Source: an uncultured Elioraea sp. (GTDB lineage: Bacteria > Pseudomonadota > Alphaproteobacteria > Acetobacterales > Acetobacteraceae). Taken from it: 13,946 nucleotides of DNA. The translations under genes were made by a program, and so were the position numbers. Location of the stretch: positions 1 to 13,946 of the forward strand of contig CALKJX010000269.1 in assembly GCA_937995555.1 (NCBI GenBank), read 5' to 3'. Below the pieces are notes generated by a model. It saw nothing but the letters and a program-made list of their open reading frames with translations. It searched no databases and was not told the origin of the DNA. Shown in pieces: positions 6,201-13,247 of the stretch (its first letter is position 1; every line of letters starts with the position of its first letter).

Positions 6201-6257
6201 CGGCCTATTGACCGGTCCCGCCACCTCTCCGACAAGAGCGGGCAAAGGGAGGACCGG

Positions 6258-7220
6258 ATGCTCGCTCGCCGTTCGCTGCTCGCCGCCGCCGCGCTCGCGC
6301 CCCTCGCCGCGCAGGCGCGGGAGGCCTATCCGTCGCGCCCCATCCGCTTCGTCGTCGCCTATCCGCCCGGCGGCTCGACCGACGTGCTCGCCCGCGCGAT
6401 CGCGCAGCGCCTCTCCGAGCTGTGGAACGGTGCGGCCGTGGTGGTGGAGAATCGCGCGGGCGGCGCCGCGATCATCGGCACCCAGGCGGTCGCCCAGGCC
6501 GCGCCCGACGGCTACACGCTGGCGCTCGGCAACAACCAGACCCACGCCTCGAACCAGGCGATGGCGCGTACCCTGCCGTATCACGCCATCGACAGCTTCA
6601 CGCCGATCGCCCGCCTTGCCTCGGTGCACCATGCGCTGATCGTGCCGGCGAACGGCGCCAAGACCTTGCAGGAGCTGGTCGCCAAGGGCACCGGCGGCGG
6701 CCGCGTCACCTACGCCTCGACCTCGGTCGGCAGCGCCAGCCACGTGATCGGCGAGAGCCTCGCGCGCCGCTTCGGCATGAACGCGACCCATGTGCCCTAT
6801 CGCGGCGGTGCGCCGGCCGTGACCGACACGGTGGCCGGCGTGGTGGACTACTTCATTTCCACTTGGCCGCAGGTGGTCTCGCTGGTGCGCGACGGAAGGC
6901 TGCGCGCGCTCGCGATCGGCGCGCCCCAGCGCCTGCCGGAGGCGCCGGATGTGCCGACCTTCGACGAGGCCGGCGCGCCCGGCGTCTCGGTCGATGCCTG
7001 GTTCGGCTTCTGGGCCCCTGCCGGCACGCCGGCGCCGATCGTGAACAGGCTCGCCGAGGCGTTCGTCGCGATCGTCAACGAGGCGCCGATGCAGGAGCGG
7101 CTGCGCGGCATGGGCTTCAACCCCGCCCCGCTCGGCCCCGCTGAGTTCGCCGCGTTCCAGCGCGAGGAGGTCGCGCGCTGGCAGACGCTGGTGCAGCTCA
7201 CCGGCATCCGCCTGGAGTGA
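6258..7220 (+). CDS. Bug-family (TctC-like) tripartite tricarboxylate transporter substrate-binding protein
   Basis: Periplasmic binding protein of 320 residues expected to bind a small carboxylate. Seen: signal peptide 1-20 (MLARRSLLAAAALAPLAAQA, cleavage after AQA), YPPGGSTDVLAR at 35-46, NRAGGAAIIG at 65-74, APDGYTL at 82-88, HVPYRGGAPA at 178-187 and WFGFWAPAGTP at 248-258, the standard Bug series, with usual length. GGGAGGA (6247-6253) lies five bases before the ATG. No TctA/TctB membrane partner is present, so it is an orphan, as is common in bacteria with many Bug proteins. It lies just after the transporter scar and four bases before the DUF3891 gene, with which it is probably co-transcribed. 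Ligand unknown. CCGGTCC (6212-6218) and GGACCGG (6251-6257) could pair and mask the ribosome site. Confidence 0.93.
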   Translation: MLARRSLLAAAALAPLAAQAREAYPSRPIRFVVAYPPGGSTDVLARAIAQRLSELWNGAAVVVENRAGGAAIIGTQAVAQAAPDGYTLALGNNQTHASNQAMARTLPYHAIDSFTPIARLASVHHALIVPANGAKTLQELVAKGTGGGRVTYASTSVGSASHVIGESLARRFGMNATHVPYRGGAPAVTDTVAGVVDYFISTWPQVVSLVRDGRLRALAIGAPQRLPEAPDVPTFDEAGAPGVSVDAWFGFWAPAGTPAPIVNRLAEAFVAIVNEAPMQERLRGMGFNPAPLGPAEFAAFQREEVARWQTLVQLTGIRLE

Positions 7221-7224
7221 GCGC

Positions 7225-8043
7225 GTGCTGTTCCGGCCCCTGCCGGACGGATCCGCGCTCGCGATCAGCCAGCCCGCGCATGCCTGGATCTCGGGCCAGT
7301 TCGCGCGCGCCTGGGGTGGTGCGGTGGCGGGCGTCGATCGCCTGCCGGAGCTGTTCATCCTTGCCGCCGAACAGCACGACATCGGCTGGCTGCCGTGGGA
7401 GGCGGCGCCGACGCGCGATCCGGCGACCGGTCGTCCGTACGACTTCGTGTCGCTGCCGCGCGGCCGGCACACCGCGCTGTGGTCGGCGGGCGTCGCGACG
7501 GCTGCGGCGTCCTACGGCCCGCATGTCGCGCTGCTGGTGTCGCTGCATGGCCTCGCGACCTACGCGCTGACGCCGGACGAGAAACGCACGCCCGAGGATC
7601 TCGCCGCAGTGCAGCGCTTCCGCGCCGGGCAGGCGGTGATGCAGGCGCGGCTGCGGCCTCAGGTCGCGGCGAGCGAGGCGGAGATCGCCGATCAGAGCGC
7701 GATCCTGCTCGCCCTCGACCTGATGTCGCTGGTGATCTGCGGCGCGATGGGCCGCGAGCCGCGCCGCACGCCGCCGGTGCCGCTCGCCGCCGGCGCGACC
7801 CGGCTCGCGCTGGCGTTCGCCGACGACGGCTGGGGGCGGCTGACGGTCGATCCGTGGCCGTTCCGGGAAAGCGTCGTCACGGTCGGCTGCCTCGCGCGGC
7901 ATCTCCCCGCGGGCGGGTTCAGTGACGAGGCGGCGATGCGCGAGGCCATGGCCGCAGCGCCGGTCGAGACGATCACGACGACGCTCGTGCCGTCGGCCGC
8001 TATCCCTTCTCCCACCCCCGCTCGGTCTGGCGCCAGTAGGTGA
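7225..8043 (+). CDS. DUF3891 family protein
   Basis: Protein of 272 residues from a GTG four bases after the Bug gene's stop. Seen: LAISQPAHAWISGQFARAWG at 12-31, LAAEQHDIGWLPWEAAP at 46-62, DPATGRPYDF at 65-74, and ALLVSLHGL at 102-110, the conserved blocks I associate with DUF3891. The invariant-looking His and Asp residues (H19, H51, D52, H108) recall an HD-domain-like metal site, but no activity is established, so this is inference. No signal peptide; probably cytosolic. The last ~15 residues are read from DNA that also encodes the end of holC on the other strand (44-base convergent overlap), and this low-complexity tail (PSPTPARSGASR) is probably not functional. No clear ribosome site is seen; expression may be coupled to the Bug gene. 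Confidence 0.8.
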   Translation: MLFRPLPDGSALAISQPAHAWISGQFARAWGGAVAGVDRLPELFILAAEQHDIGWLPWEAAPTRDPATGRPYDFVSLPRGRHTALWSAGVATAAASYGPHVALLVSLHGLATYALTPDEKRTPEDLAAVQRFRAGQAVMQARLRPQVAASEAEIADQSAILLALDLMSLVICGAMGREPRRTPPVPLAAGATRLALAFADDGWGRLTVDPWPFRESVVTVGCLARHLPAGGFSDEAAMREAMAAAPVETITTTLVPSAAIPSPTPARSGASR

Positions 8044-8443
8044 GCGTGTGGCCGGCGGCCTTGGCGGCTGCCCAGCGCTGCCGCGCCGCCGCGACCGCCG
8101 CCTCGTCGCGCCCGTCGAACAGATCGAACACGCGCTCGAACGCATCGAGCCGGCCGCTCTCCGCGCCCTCGACCAGGAAGAGGTGACGCGCCCCGTTCGG
8201 CGCCTCGTCGTTGGTGGTGAGCCAGATCGGCTGAAGGTCGGCCTCGCCGGTCGCGCGCGTGCCGTGCGGCAGCCAGTCCGGGTCAGGGCAGAGCCAGAGG
8301 GCGGTGTCGAGCGCGGCCACGCGGTCCTCGCTCGCCGCCTTCACCACCGCCCGCCCGCCGGACTGGAGCACGCGGCCGAGCAGCTTCGGCAACGCGACGT
8401 CGAGCGAGGTGCGCGTGAGGTGGTAGAAGCCGACCTCAGCCAT
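8000..8443 (-). CDS. holC: DNA polymerase III subunit chi
   Basis: Accessory subunit of the clamp-loader complex; in E. coli chi links the polymerase III holoenzyme to single-strand binding protein. The 147-residue protein opens MAEVGFYHLTRTSLDVALPK and carries LLGRVLQSGGRAVV, LDTALWLCPDPDWLPHG, QPIWLTTNDEAPNGA and FERVFDLFDGRDE, the HolC pattern in full. Length is typical of alphaproteobacterial chi. The ATG at 8443 overlaps the end of the upstream aminopeptidase gene by eight bases, suggesting coupled translation. The pepA-holC linkage is widespread in proteobacteria and supports the call. The 3' end overlaps the convergent DUF3891 gene by 44 bases, leaving no room for a dedicated terminator. 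Confidence 0.92.
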   Translation of the reverse strand: MAEVGFYHLTRTSLDVALPKLLGRVLQSGGRAVVKAASEDRVAALDTALWLCPDPDWLPHGTRATGEADLQPIWLTTNDEAPNGARHLFLVEGAESGRLDAFERVFDLFDGRDEAAVAAARQRWAAAKAAGHTLTYWRQTERGWEKG

Positions 8444-9860
8444 CCTCGTCCTCGAAGCGGAGCGAGATCAGCCGATCGAGCAGCCGCACGCCGAAGCCCG
8501 ACGCGCCCTCGGGCCCGAGCGCATCCGCCTCGTGGCGCAGCTCGACGCCGGCGATGTCGAGATGCGCCCAGGACGTGTCGCCGACAAACCGTTTCAGGAA
8601 CGCGGCAGCATGGCAGGCATCGGGCTGGAACCGCTCGGCCACGCAGTTCTTCATATCAGCGATGTCGCTCTTCAGCGCCTCGGCATAGGCATCGTCCAGC
8701 GGCATCGGCCAGACCGGTTCGTCCACCGCCTCGCCGGCGGCGGCGAACTGCGCGGCGAGCGCGCCGTCGGAGGCGAACAGCCCGGCGCGGTGATTGCCGA
8801 GGGCCACCACGATCGAGCCCGTCAGCGTCGCGAGATCGATCATCGCTGCCGGCTCGAGTGCGCGCCGCGTCCAGGCGAGGCAGTCGGCGAGCACGAGGCG
8901 CCCTTCCGCATCCGTGTCGATCACCTCGATTGTCGTGCCATCCACCGCACGCACCACATCCGACGGGCGCTGCGCCTCCGCGCCGAGCATGTTCTCGACC
9001 AGGCCGAGCACGGCGACCGCGGGCGCCGGTGAGCGGCGGCGCGCGAGCGCCAGCATCGCCCCCGCGCAGGCGGCCGCACCCGCCATGTCGGCGCGCATCT
9101 CCCACATCCTGTCGGCGGGCTTGATGTCCACCCCGCCGGTGTCGAAGGTGACGCCCTTGCCGACGAAGGCGACGGGCGGCGCGTCGATCGTGCCTTTCCA
9201 GCGCAGCACCGCGAGGCAGGGCGGGTTGGCGCTGCCGCGGCCGACCCCGAGCATGGCGCCGAAGCCCTCGCGCTTCAGCCAGGCCACGTCGCGGATCTCG
9301 ACCTTCAGCCCCTCCTCCGCCAGCGCGCGCAGGCGGGCGGCGAACAGCGTCGGCGTCAGCCGGTTCGAGGGCTCGGCGACCAGATCGCGCGCGAACAGCG
9401 TTCCCGCGACCCCCGGCGCGAGCGTCTCCCAGATCGCGCCGGCCGCGCGCTTGTCGTGCACGATCACGTCGAGATGGGCGAGGCGCTTGGGTTCCTCCGG
9501 GTCGGGACGGGTCTTCAGCGCCTCGAACCGCCAGGCGCGCAGGCAGGCGCCGACGGCTGCCTCGGCGGCGAGATCGGGTGTGAGCGCGCGCGCATCCAGC
9601 GCGAGCCGCTTCGAGGCGATCGCCGCGGCGGCTGCTCTCCCGCCGGCGCGACGCGCGGAGGTCGGCGTTGCCTCGCGACCCATGCCGGCGAGCACCGTCA
9701 GCCGCCCGTCGGCGTCGCGTCCCGAAGCGACCTCGTCGGCGCGCCCGGCGAAGCCGATCGCAGGGGCGAGGAGATCGGCAGGCGCCCCCGCCTCGGTCAG
9801 CAGCCGCGCGCGCGCCGCCGTGTCGTGGCGCAGCCGGTGGCGGAAGCGGACCGTGAGCAT
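8436..9860 (-). CDS. second M17-family leucyl aminopeptidase (PepA paralogue)
   Basis: A 474-residue M17 metallo-aminopeptidase, expected to release N-terminal residues from peptides in the cytosol. The catalytic domain has FVGKGVTFDTGG (K235, D240), K247, D258, and DTDAEGRL (D317, E319, R321). Every metal ligand and the catalytic Lys/Arg match PepA, so it should be active. The usual Asn of NTDAEGR is Asp here. I chose the ATG at 9860, 19 bases after the stop of the first pepA; the frame is open upstream but only over that gene's coding sequence. The N-terminal domain (about 1-170) is shorter and much diverged from its neighbour. It overlaps holC by eight bases. Relatives are usually annotated as leucyl aminopeptidase family protein; physiological substrate unknown. 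Confidence 0.88.
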   Translation of the reverse strand: MLTVRFRHRLRHDTAARARLLTEAGAPADLLAPAIGFAGRADEVASGRDADGRLTVLAGMGREATPTSARRAGGRAAAAAIASKRLALDARALTPDLAAEAAVGACLRAWRFEALKTRPDPEEPKRLAHLDVIVHDKRAAGAIWETLAPGVAGTLFARDLVAEPSNRLTPTLFAARLRALAEEGLKVEIRDVAWLKREGFGAMLGVGRGSANPPCLAVLRWKGTIDAPPVAFVGKGVTFDTGGVDIKPADRMWEMRADMAGAAACAGAMLALARRRSPAPAVAVLGLVENMLGAEAQRPSDVVRAVDGTTIEVIDTDAEGRLVLADCLAWTRRALEPAAMIDLATLTGSIVVALGNHRAGLFASDGALAAQFAAAGEAVDEPVWPMPLDDAYAEALKSDIADMKNCVAERFQPDACHAAAFLKRFVGDTSWAHLDIAGVELRHEADALGPEGASGFGVRLLDRLISLRFEDEDG

Positions 9861-9879
9861 CGGCCCCGCCCCGCCTGCC

Positions 9880-11379
9880 TCAACCCCGCTCGTGGTGGTC
9901 GGCGACCAGCCGGTCGAGCAGCCGCACGCCGAACGCGGTCGCGCCCTTGGGCACGCAGGGCTTGTCCTTGCTGCTCCAGGCGGTGCCAGCGATGTCGAGA
10001 TGCGCCCAGGGCTTGCCGTTGACGAAACGCTGGAGGAACTGCGCCGCGGTGACCGCACCGCCCGGGCGGCCGCCGATGTTCTTCATGTCGGCGATGTCGG
10101 ATTTCAGCATCTTGTCGTAGGCCTCGCCGAGCGGCATGCGCCATACCCCCTCGCCGGTCGCCTGGCCGGCGGCGATCAGCTTCTGGGCGAGATCGTCGTC
10201 GTTCGCGAACAGCCCCGCGTTCTCGTGGCCGAGGGCGATCACGATCGCGCCCGTCAGGGTGGCGAGATCGACCATGAAGGCCGGATCGAACCGCTCCTGG
10301 CAGTACCAGAGCACATCCGCCAGCACGAGCCGGCCCTCGGCATCCGTGTTCAGCACCTCGACGGTCTGGCCCGAGTAGCTCTTCACCACGTCCCCCGGCC
10401 GCTGCGCGGTGCCCGACGGCATGTTCTCGACCAGCCCGACGATGCCCACCGCATCGACCTTGGCCTTGCGCCCGGCCAGCGCCGCCATCAGCCCGATCAC
10501 CGTGCCGGCGCCGGCCATGTCCCACTTCATGTCCTCCATGCCCTGGGCGGGCTTGAGCGACAGGCCGCCGGTGTCGAAGGTGACGCCCTTGCCGATGAAG
10601 GCCAGGGGCTTGGCAGCCTTGGCGCCACGCTTGCCCTTCGCCGCCGCACCGCCCGCGCCATGCCACTGCATCACCACCATGCGCGGCTCGTTGGCCGAGC
10701 CCTGCGCGACGCCGAGCAGCGCGCCGAAGCCGAGCTTCTTCATCTCCTTCGGCCCGAGGATTTCGACCTCGAGGCCGAGTCCCGTGAGGCCGCGGCAGCG
10801 CTCGGCCATCTCGGCCGGGTTCAGCACGTTGGGGGGCTCGCTGACCAGCTCGCGGGCCAGGAACACGCCCTCGGCCACGGCCTTCAGCGGCGCCCACGCC
10901 GCGCGCGCCCTGGCCGCGTCCGCGTGCGCGACGGTCAGCCGCGCGAGCTTCGGCTTGTCCTCGGTCTTCTCGGTGGTGCGGTACTTGTCGAAGCGCCAGG
11001 CGCGCAGGGCGGCGCCGAGCGCCGCCTCGGCCGCTCGCGCAGGCGCGACGGGTCCGACCTCCAGCACCGCGGCGGCCTCGGCCGACAACGCGGCAGCCGC
11101 CGTGCCGCCCGCCTCCTCGGTGGCGCGGCCGTCCGCCTCCTCGCGCTTGCCGAGTCCGACCACCACCACGCGCGAGAGGCCGGCGCCGGGGGCGAGGACG
11201 GTCACGGTCTCGTTCTTCTTGCCCTTGAACGCGGCGGCGGCGAGCGCGCGGGTGATCGCCCCGCCGGTCGCCGTATCGGCAGTGGCGCCGAGCCCGGTCA
11301 GGCTTTCCCCCTCGCCCAGCAGCAGCGCGAGCGCGCCCTTCTCCGGCAGGGCGGGCTTGGCGAAGGTGATGTCGAGCAT
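9880..11379 (-). CDS. pepA: leucyl aminopeptidase (cytosol aminopeptidase, M17)
   Basis: Zn/Mn-dependent hexameric aminopeptidase that removes N-terminal Leu and other residues. The 499-residue protein begins MLDITFAKPALPEKGALALL, has an N-terminal macro-like domain (about 1-165) and an M17 catalytic domain with FIGKGVTFDTGG (K264, D269), K276, D287, and NTDAEGRL (D346, E348, R350). These line up with E. coli K270, D275, K282, D293, D352, E354 and R356 at a constant offset. The ATG at 11379 gives the family's normal N-terminus; a longer frame to 11433 adds residues atypical of the family and has no support. It is first in a pepA, second M17, holC operon, divergent from cysQ across 92 bases. 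E. coli PepA also binds DNA; nothing here tests that. Confidence 0.95.
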   Translation of the reverse strand: MLDITFAKPALPEKGALALLLGEGESLTGLGATADTATGGAITRALAAAAFKGKKNETVTVLAPGAGLSRVVVVGLGKREEADGRATEEAGGTAAAALSAEAAAVLEVGPVAPARAAEAALGAALRAWRFDKYRTTEKTEDKPKLARLTVAHADAARARAAWAPLKAVAEGVFLARELVSEPPNVLNPAEMAERCRGLTGLGLEVEILGPKEMKKLGFGALLGVAQGSANEPRMVVMQWHGAGGAAAKGKRGAKAAKPLAFIGKGVTFDTGGLSLKPAQGMEDMKWDMAGAGTVIGLMAALAGRKAKVDAVGIVGLVENMPSGTAQRPGDVVKSYSGQTVEVLNTDAEGRLVLADVLWYCQERFDPAFMVDLATLTGAIVIALGHENAGLFANDDDLAQKLIAAGQATGEGVWRMPLGEAYDKMLKSDIADMKNIGGRPGGAVTAAQFLQRFVNGKPWAHLDIAGTAWSSKDKPCVPKGATAFGVRLLDRLVADHHERG

Positions 11380-11427
11380 GCGGCGGTCCCCGGGGGTTTC
11401 GTGGCTGACGCCGGACTGTAGCAAGCG

Positions 11428-11445
11428 TGCCATGCTTTGCCATGC
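11428..11445. repeat. direct repeat TGCCATGC with 10-base period
   Basis: TGCCATGC at 11428-11435 recurs at 11438-11445, so the copies lie one helical turn apart on the same face of the DNA, in the short divergent gap between pepA and cysQ. It could be a regulator's tandem half-site, but the second copy overlaps the putative cysQ -35 element, and chance cannot be excluded. Confidence 0.4.
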
Positions 11446-11465
11446 CCGCAGGTCGCGGCTAACAC
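11437..11465 (+). promoter_or_regulatory. putative cysQ promoter (leaderless)
   Basis: TTGCCA (11437-11442, five of six to the sigma-70 -35 consensus), a 17-base spacer, then TAACAC (11460-11465, a weak -10). Transcription would start about seven bases later, at or next to the cysQ ATG at 11472. No ribosome site precedes that ATG, in keeping with a leaderless mRNA. This is inferred from spacing only. Confidence 0.35.
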
Positions 11466-11471
11466 GGCGCC

Positions 11472-12233
11472 ATGACGGATCGGGAATGCCTGGAGCTGGC
11501 CGGCCGGCTTGCCCTCGACGCAGGGGCCGCCATCATGGCGGTGCGGGCGTCCGGCGTGACGGTCACGCGCAAGCACGACCGCACGCCGGTGACCGAGGCC
11601 GATCATGCGGCCGAGGCGCTGATCGTCCGGGGGTTGCGCGCGGCGACGCCCGACATCCCGGTGATCGCCGAGGAGGAGATCGCGGCCGGCCGGGCGGAGC
11701 GGCCGGGGGCGCGGTTCTGGCTGGTCGATCCGCTCGACGGCACGCGCGAGTTCGCGCAGGGACGCGACGAGTTCGCGGTCTGCATCGGCCTCGTCGCCGC
11801 GGGCCGGCCGGTGGTCGGCGCGGTCGCGCTGCCGGCCACGGGCGAGCTGTTCCTGGGGCTGCCCGGCATCGGCGCCTGGAAGCAGGACGCGGCCGGGCGC
11901 AGACCGATTGCCGCCCGGCACCCACCGGCCGAGGGCCTGACCGTGTTCGCCTCGCGCCACTACGCCGACGACCCGCGGCTGGCCCGCTACCTCGCCGGGC
12001 TGCGGGTCGCGCGCCTCCGGAACGCCGGCTCGGCGCTCAAGTTCTGCCGCGTCGCCGAAGGCGTGGCCGACCTCTACCCGCGCTTCGGCCGCACCATGGA
12101 GTGGGACACCGCCGGCCCGCAGGCTGTCGTGGAGGCGGCGGGGGGCTCCGTCCGCACGACCGGCGGCGCCCCGCTCGGCTACGGCAAGCCGGGTTTCGCC
12201 AATCCGGATTTCGTCTGCCGGGGTCTCCCGTGA
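11472..12233 (+). CDS. cysQ: 3'(2'),5'-bisphosphate nucleotidase, inositol monophosphatase family
   Basis: Hydrolyses 3'-phosphoadenosine 5'-phosphate, the by-product of sulfate assimilation and carrier-protein transfer, to AMP. The 253-residue protein has the Mg-binding inositol-phosphatase motifs: TEADHAAE at 41-48, IAEEE at 65-69, WLVDPLDGTREF at 83-94 and EWDTAGPQAVVEAAGG at 210-225. The REF after DPLDGT and the YPRFGRTMEWDTAG block point to CysQ rather than inositol monophosphatase. There is no signal peptide. No ribosome site is seen at the ATG. The stop overlaps the GTG of the Sua5-type gene (GTGA), so the two are likely coupled. Other phosphatases of this fold cannot be excluded on motifs alone, but the CysQ call is strong. 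Confidence 0.9.
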   Translation: MTDRECLELAGRLALDAGAAIMAVRASGVTVTRKHDRTPVTEADHAAEALIVRGLRAATPDIPVIAEEEIAAGRAERPGARFWLVDPLDGTREFAQGRDEFAVCIGLVAAGRPVVGAVALPATGELFLGLPGIGAWKQDAAGRRPIAARHPPAEGLTVFASRHYADDPRLARYLAGLRVARLRNAGSALKFCRVAEGVADLYPRFGRTMEWDTAGPQAVVEAAGGSVRTTGGAPLGYGKPGFANPDFVCRGLP

Positions 12234-13216
12234 CCGCCCGGCTGCCGGCCGACGCCGCCGGCGTCGCCGAGGCCGCGCGCCTCCTGCGCGCGGGCCGACT
12301 CGTCGCCTTCCCGACCGAGACGGTCTACGGCCTCGGGGCGGATGCGACCGATGAGCGGGCGGTTGCGGCCATCTTCGCCGCCAAGCGCCGGCCGCGCTTC
12401 AACCCGCTGATCTCGCATCTGCCTGAGGCAGCGGCGGCCTTCGCGCTCGGCATTGCCGATGCGCGCGCCCGCGCGCTCGCCGCCGCCCTCTGGCCGGGGC
12501 CGCTGACGCTGGTGCTGCCGGCCCCGCCAGGCTGCGCGGTGGCCCTGATCGCTCGCGCGGGCCTCGACACGGTGGCGCTGCGCGTGCCGGCGCATCCGCT
12601 TGCGCGCGCCCTTCTGGCCGCCGTGGGGCGGCCCGTGGCCGGGCCGTCGGCCAATGTCTCGGGCCGCGTCAGCCCGACGACGGCCGGGCATGTGCTGGAG
12701 GAGCTCGGCGGCGTGATCGACGCGGTGCTGGATGGCGGCCCCTGCGCGGTCGGGCTGGAGAGCAGCGTGCTCGACCTCTCGGGGCGCGCGGCAGTGCTGC
12801 TGCGGCCCGGTGGGGCGACCCGCGAGGCGATCGAGGCGGTGATCGGCCCGGTCGCGCTGGCCGAGGGTGCGGACCGCGTGCCGCGTGGCCCTGGGATGCT
12901 GGCGAGCCACTACGCGCCGGTGCTGCCGCTCCGGCTCGACGCCGCCGCGGCCGGCCCGGACGAGGCTCTGCTCGCCTTCGGCCCGGCGCCGGGCGGCGCC
13001 GGGCTCACCTTCACCCTGTCCGAGGCGGGCGATCTCGCCGAGGCGGCCGCGCGCCTGTTCCAGGGCCTGCGCGCGCTCGATGCCGAAGGACGGCGACTGG
13101 GCCTCGCCCGCATCGCGGCGATGCCGGTGCCCGATCACGGGCTCGGGCTTGCCATCAACGATCGCCTGCGGCGGGCCGCGGCGCCGCGCGATCACGTCCC
13201 GCCATCCGGCGGTTGA
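12230..13216 (+). CDS. L-threonylcarbamoyladenylate synthase, Sua5 type
   Basis: Makes threonylcarbamoyl-AMP from Thr, bicarbonate and ATP, the first step of the t6A37 modification of ANN-decoding tRNAs. The 328-residue protein has a YrdC domain with FPTETVYGLG at 27-36, KRRPRFNPL at 52-60, WPGPLT at 88-93, PSANVSG at 139-145, GLESSV at 175-180 and LLRPG at 190-194, then the Sua5 linker GMLASHYAP at 222-230 and a C-terminal Sua5 domain. That makes it the long (Sua5/TsaC2) form rather than short TsaC. The GTG start is fixed by the GTGA overlap with cysQ; although the frame is open far upstream, the match begins at TARLPADAAG. It would act with TsaB/D/E, which are not in the window. Confidence 0.93.
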   Translation: MTARLPADAAGVAEAARLLRAGRLVAFPTETVYGLGADATDERAVAAIFAAKRRPRFNPLISHLPEAAAAFALGIADARARALAAALWPGPLTLVLPAPPGCAVALIARAGLDTVALRVPAHPLARALLAAVGRPVAGPSANVSGRVSPTTAGHVLEELGGVIDAVLDGGPCAVGLESSVLDLSGRAAVLLRPGGATREAIEAVIGPVALAEGADRVPRGPGMLASHYAPVLPLRLDAAAAGPDEALLAFGPAPGGAGLTFTLSEAGDLAEAAARLFQGLRALDAEGRRLGLARIAAMPVPDHGLGLAINDRLRRAAAPRDHVPPSGG

Positions 13217-13247
13217 CCCGACGGGCGCGCCGGCGCAAGCCTCCGCC

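Noticed and set aside
4719..7472. 917-codon open frame on the minus strand
   Set aside because: It lies antisense to the acyl-CoA synthetase end, the transporter remnants and the Bug gene. Its translation is Arg/His/Gly-rich with no recognisable motif, as expected for shadow frames in very GC-rich DNA.
8794..11421. 875-codon open frame on the plus strand
   Set aside because: Antisense to both M17 aminopeptidases, which carry complete catalytic motifs. The plus-strand product shows only Ser/Ala/Arg-rich and His/Arg-rich composition.
10409..12229. Upstream extension of the Sua5 gene's frame giving a 935-residue product
   Set aside because: The part before 12230 is antisense to pepA and out of frame with cysQ. 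Family similarity begins at the GTG at 12230, which also forms the GTGA overlap.
2422..13216. Functional meaning in the repeated use of GTGA overlaps (666, 2422, 12230)
   Set aside because: Four-base overlaps are the most common type in compact GC-rich bacterial genomes, and GTG starts are frequent there, so this needs no special explanation.
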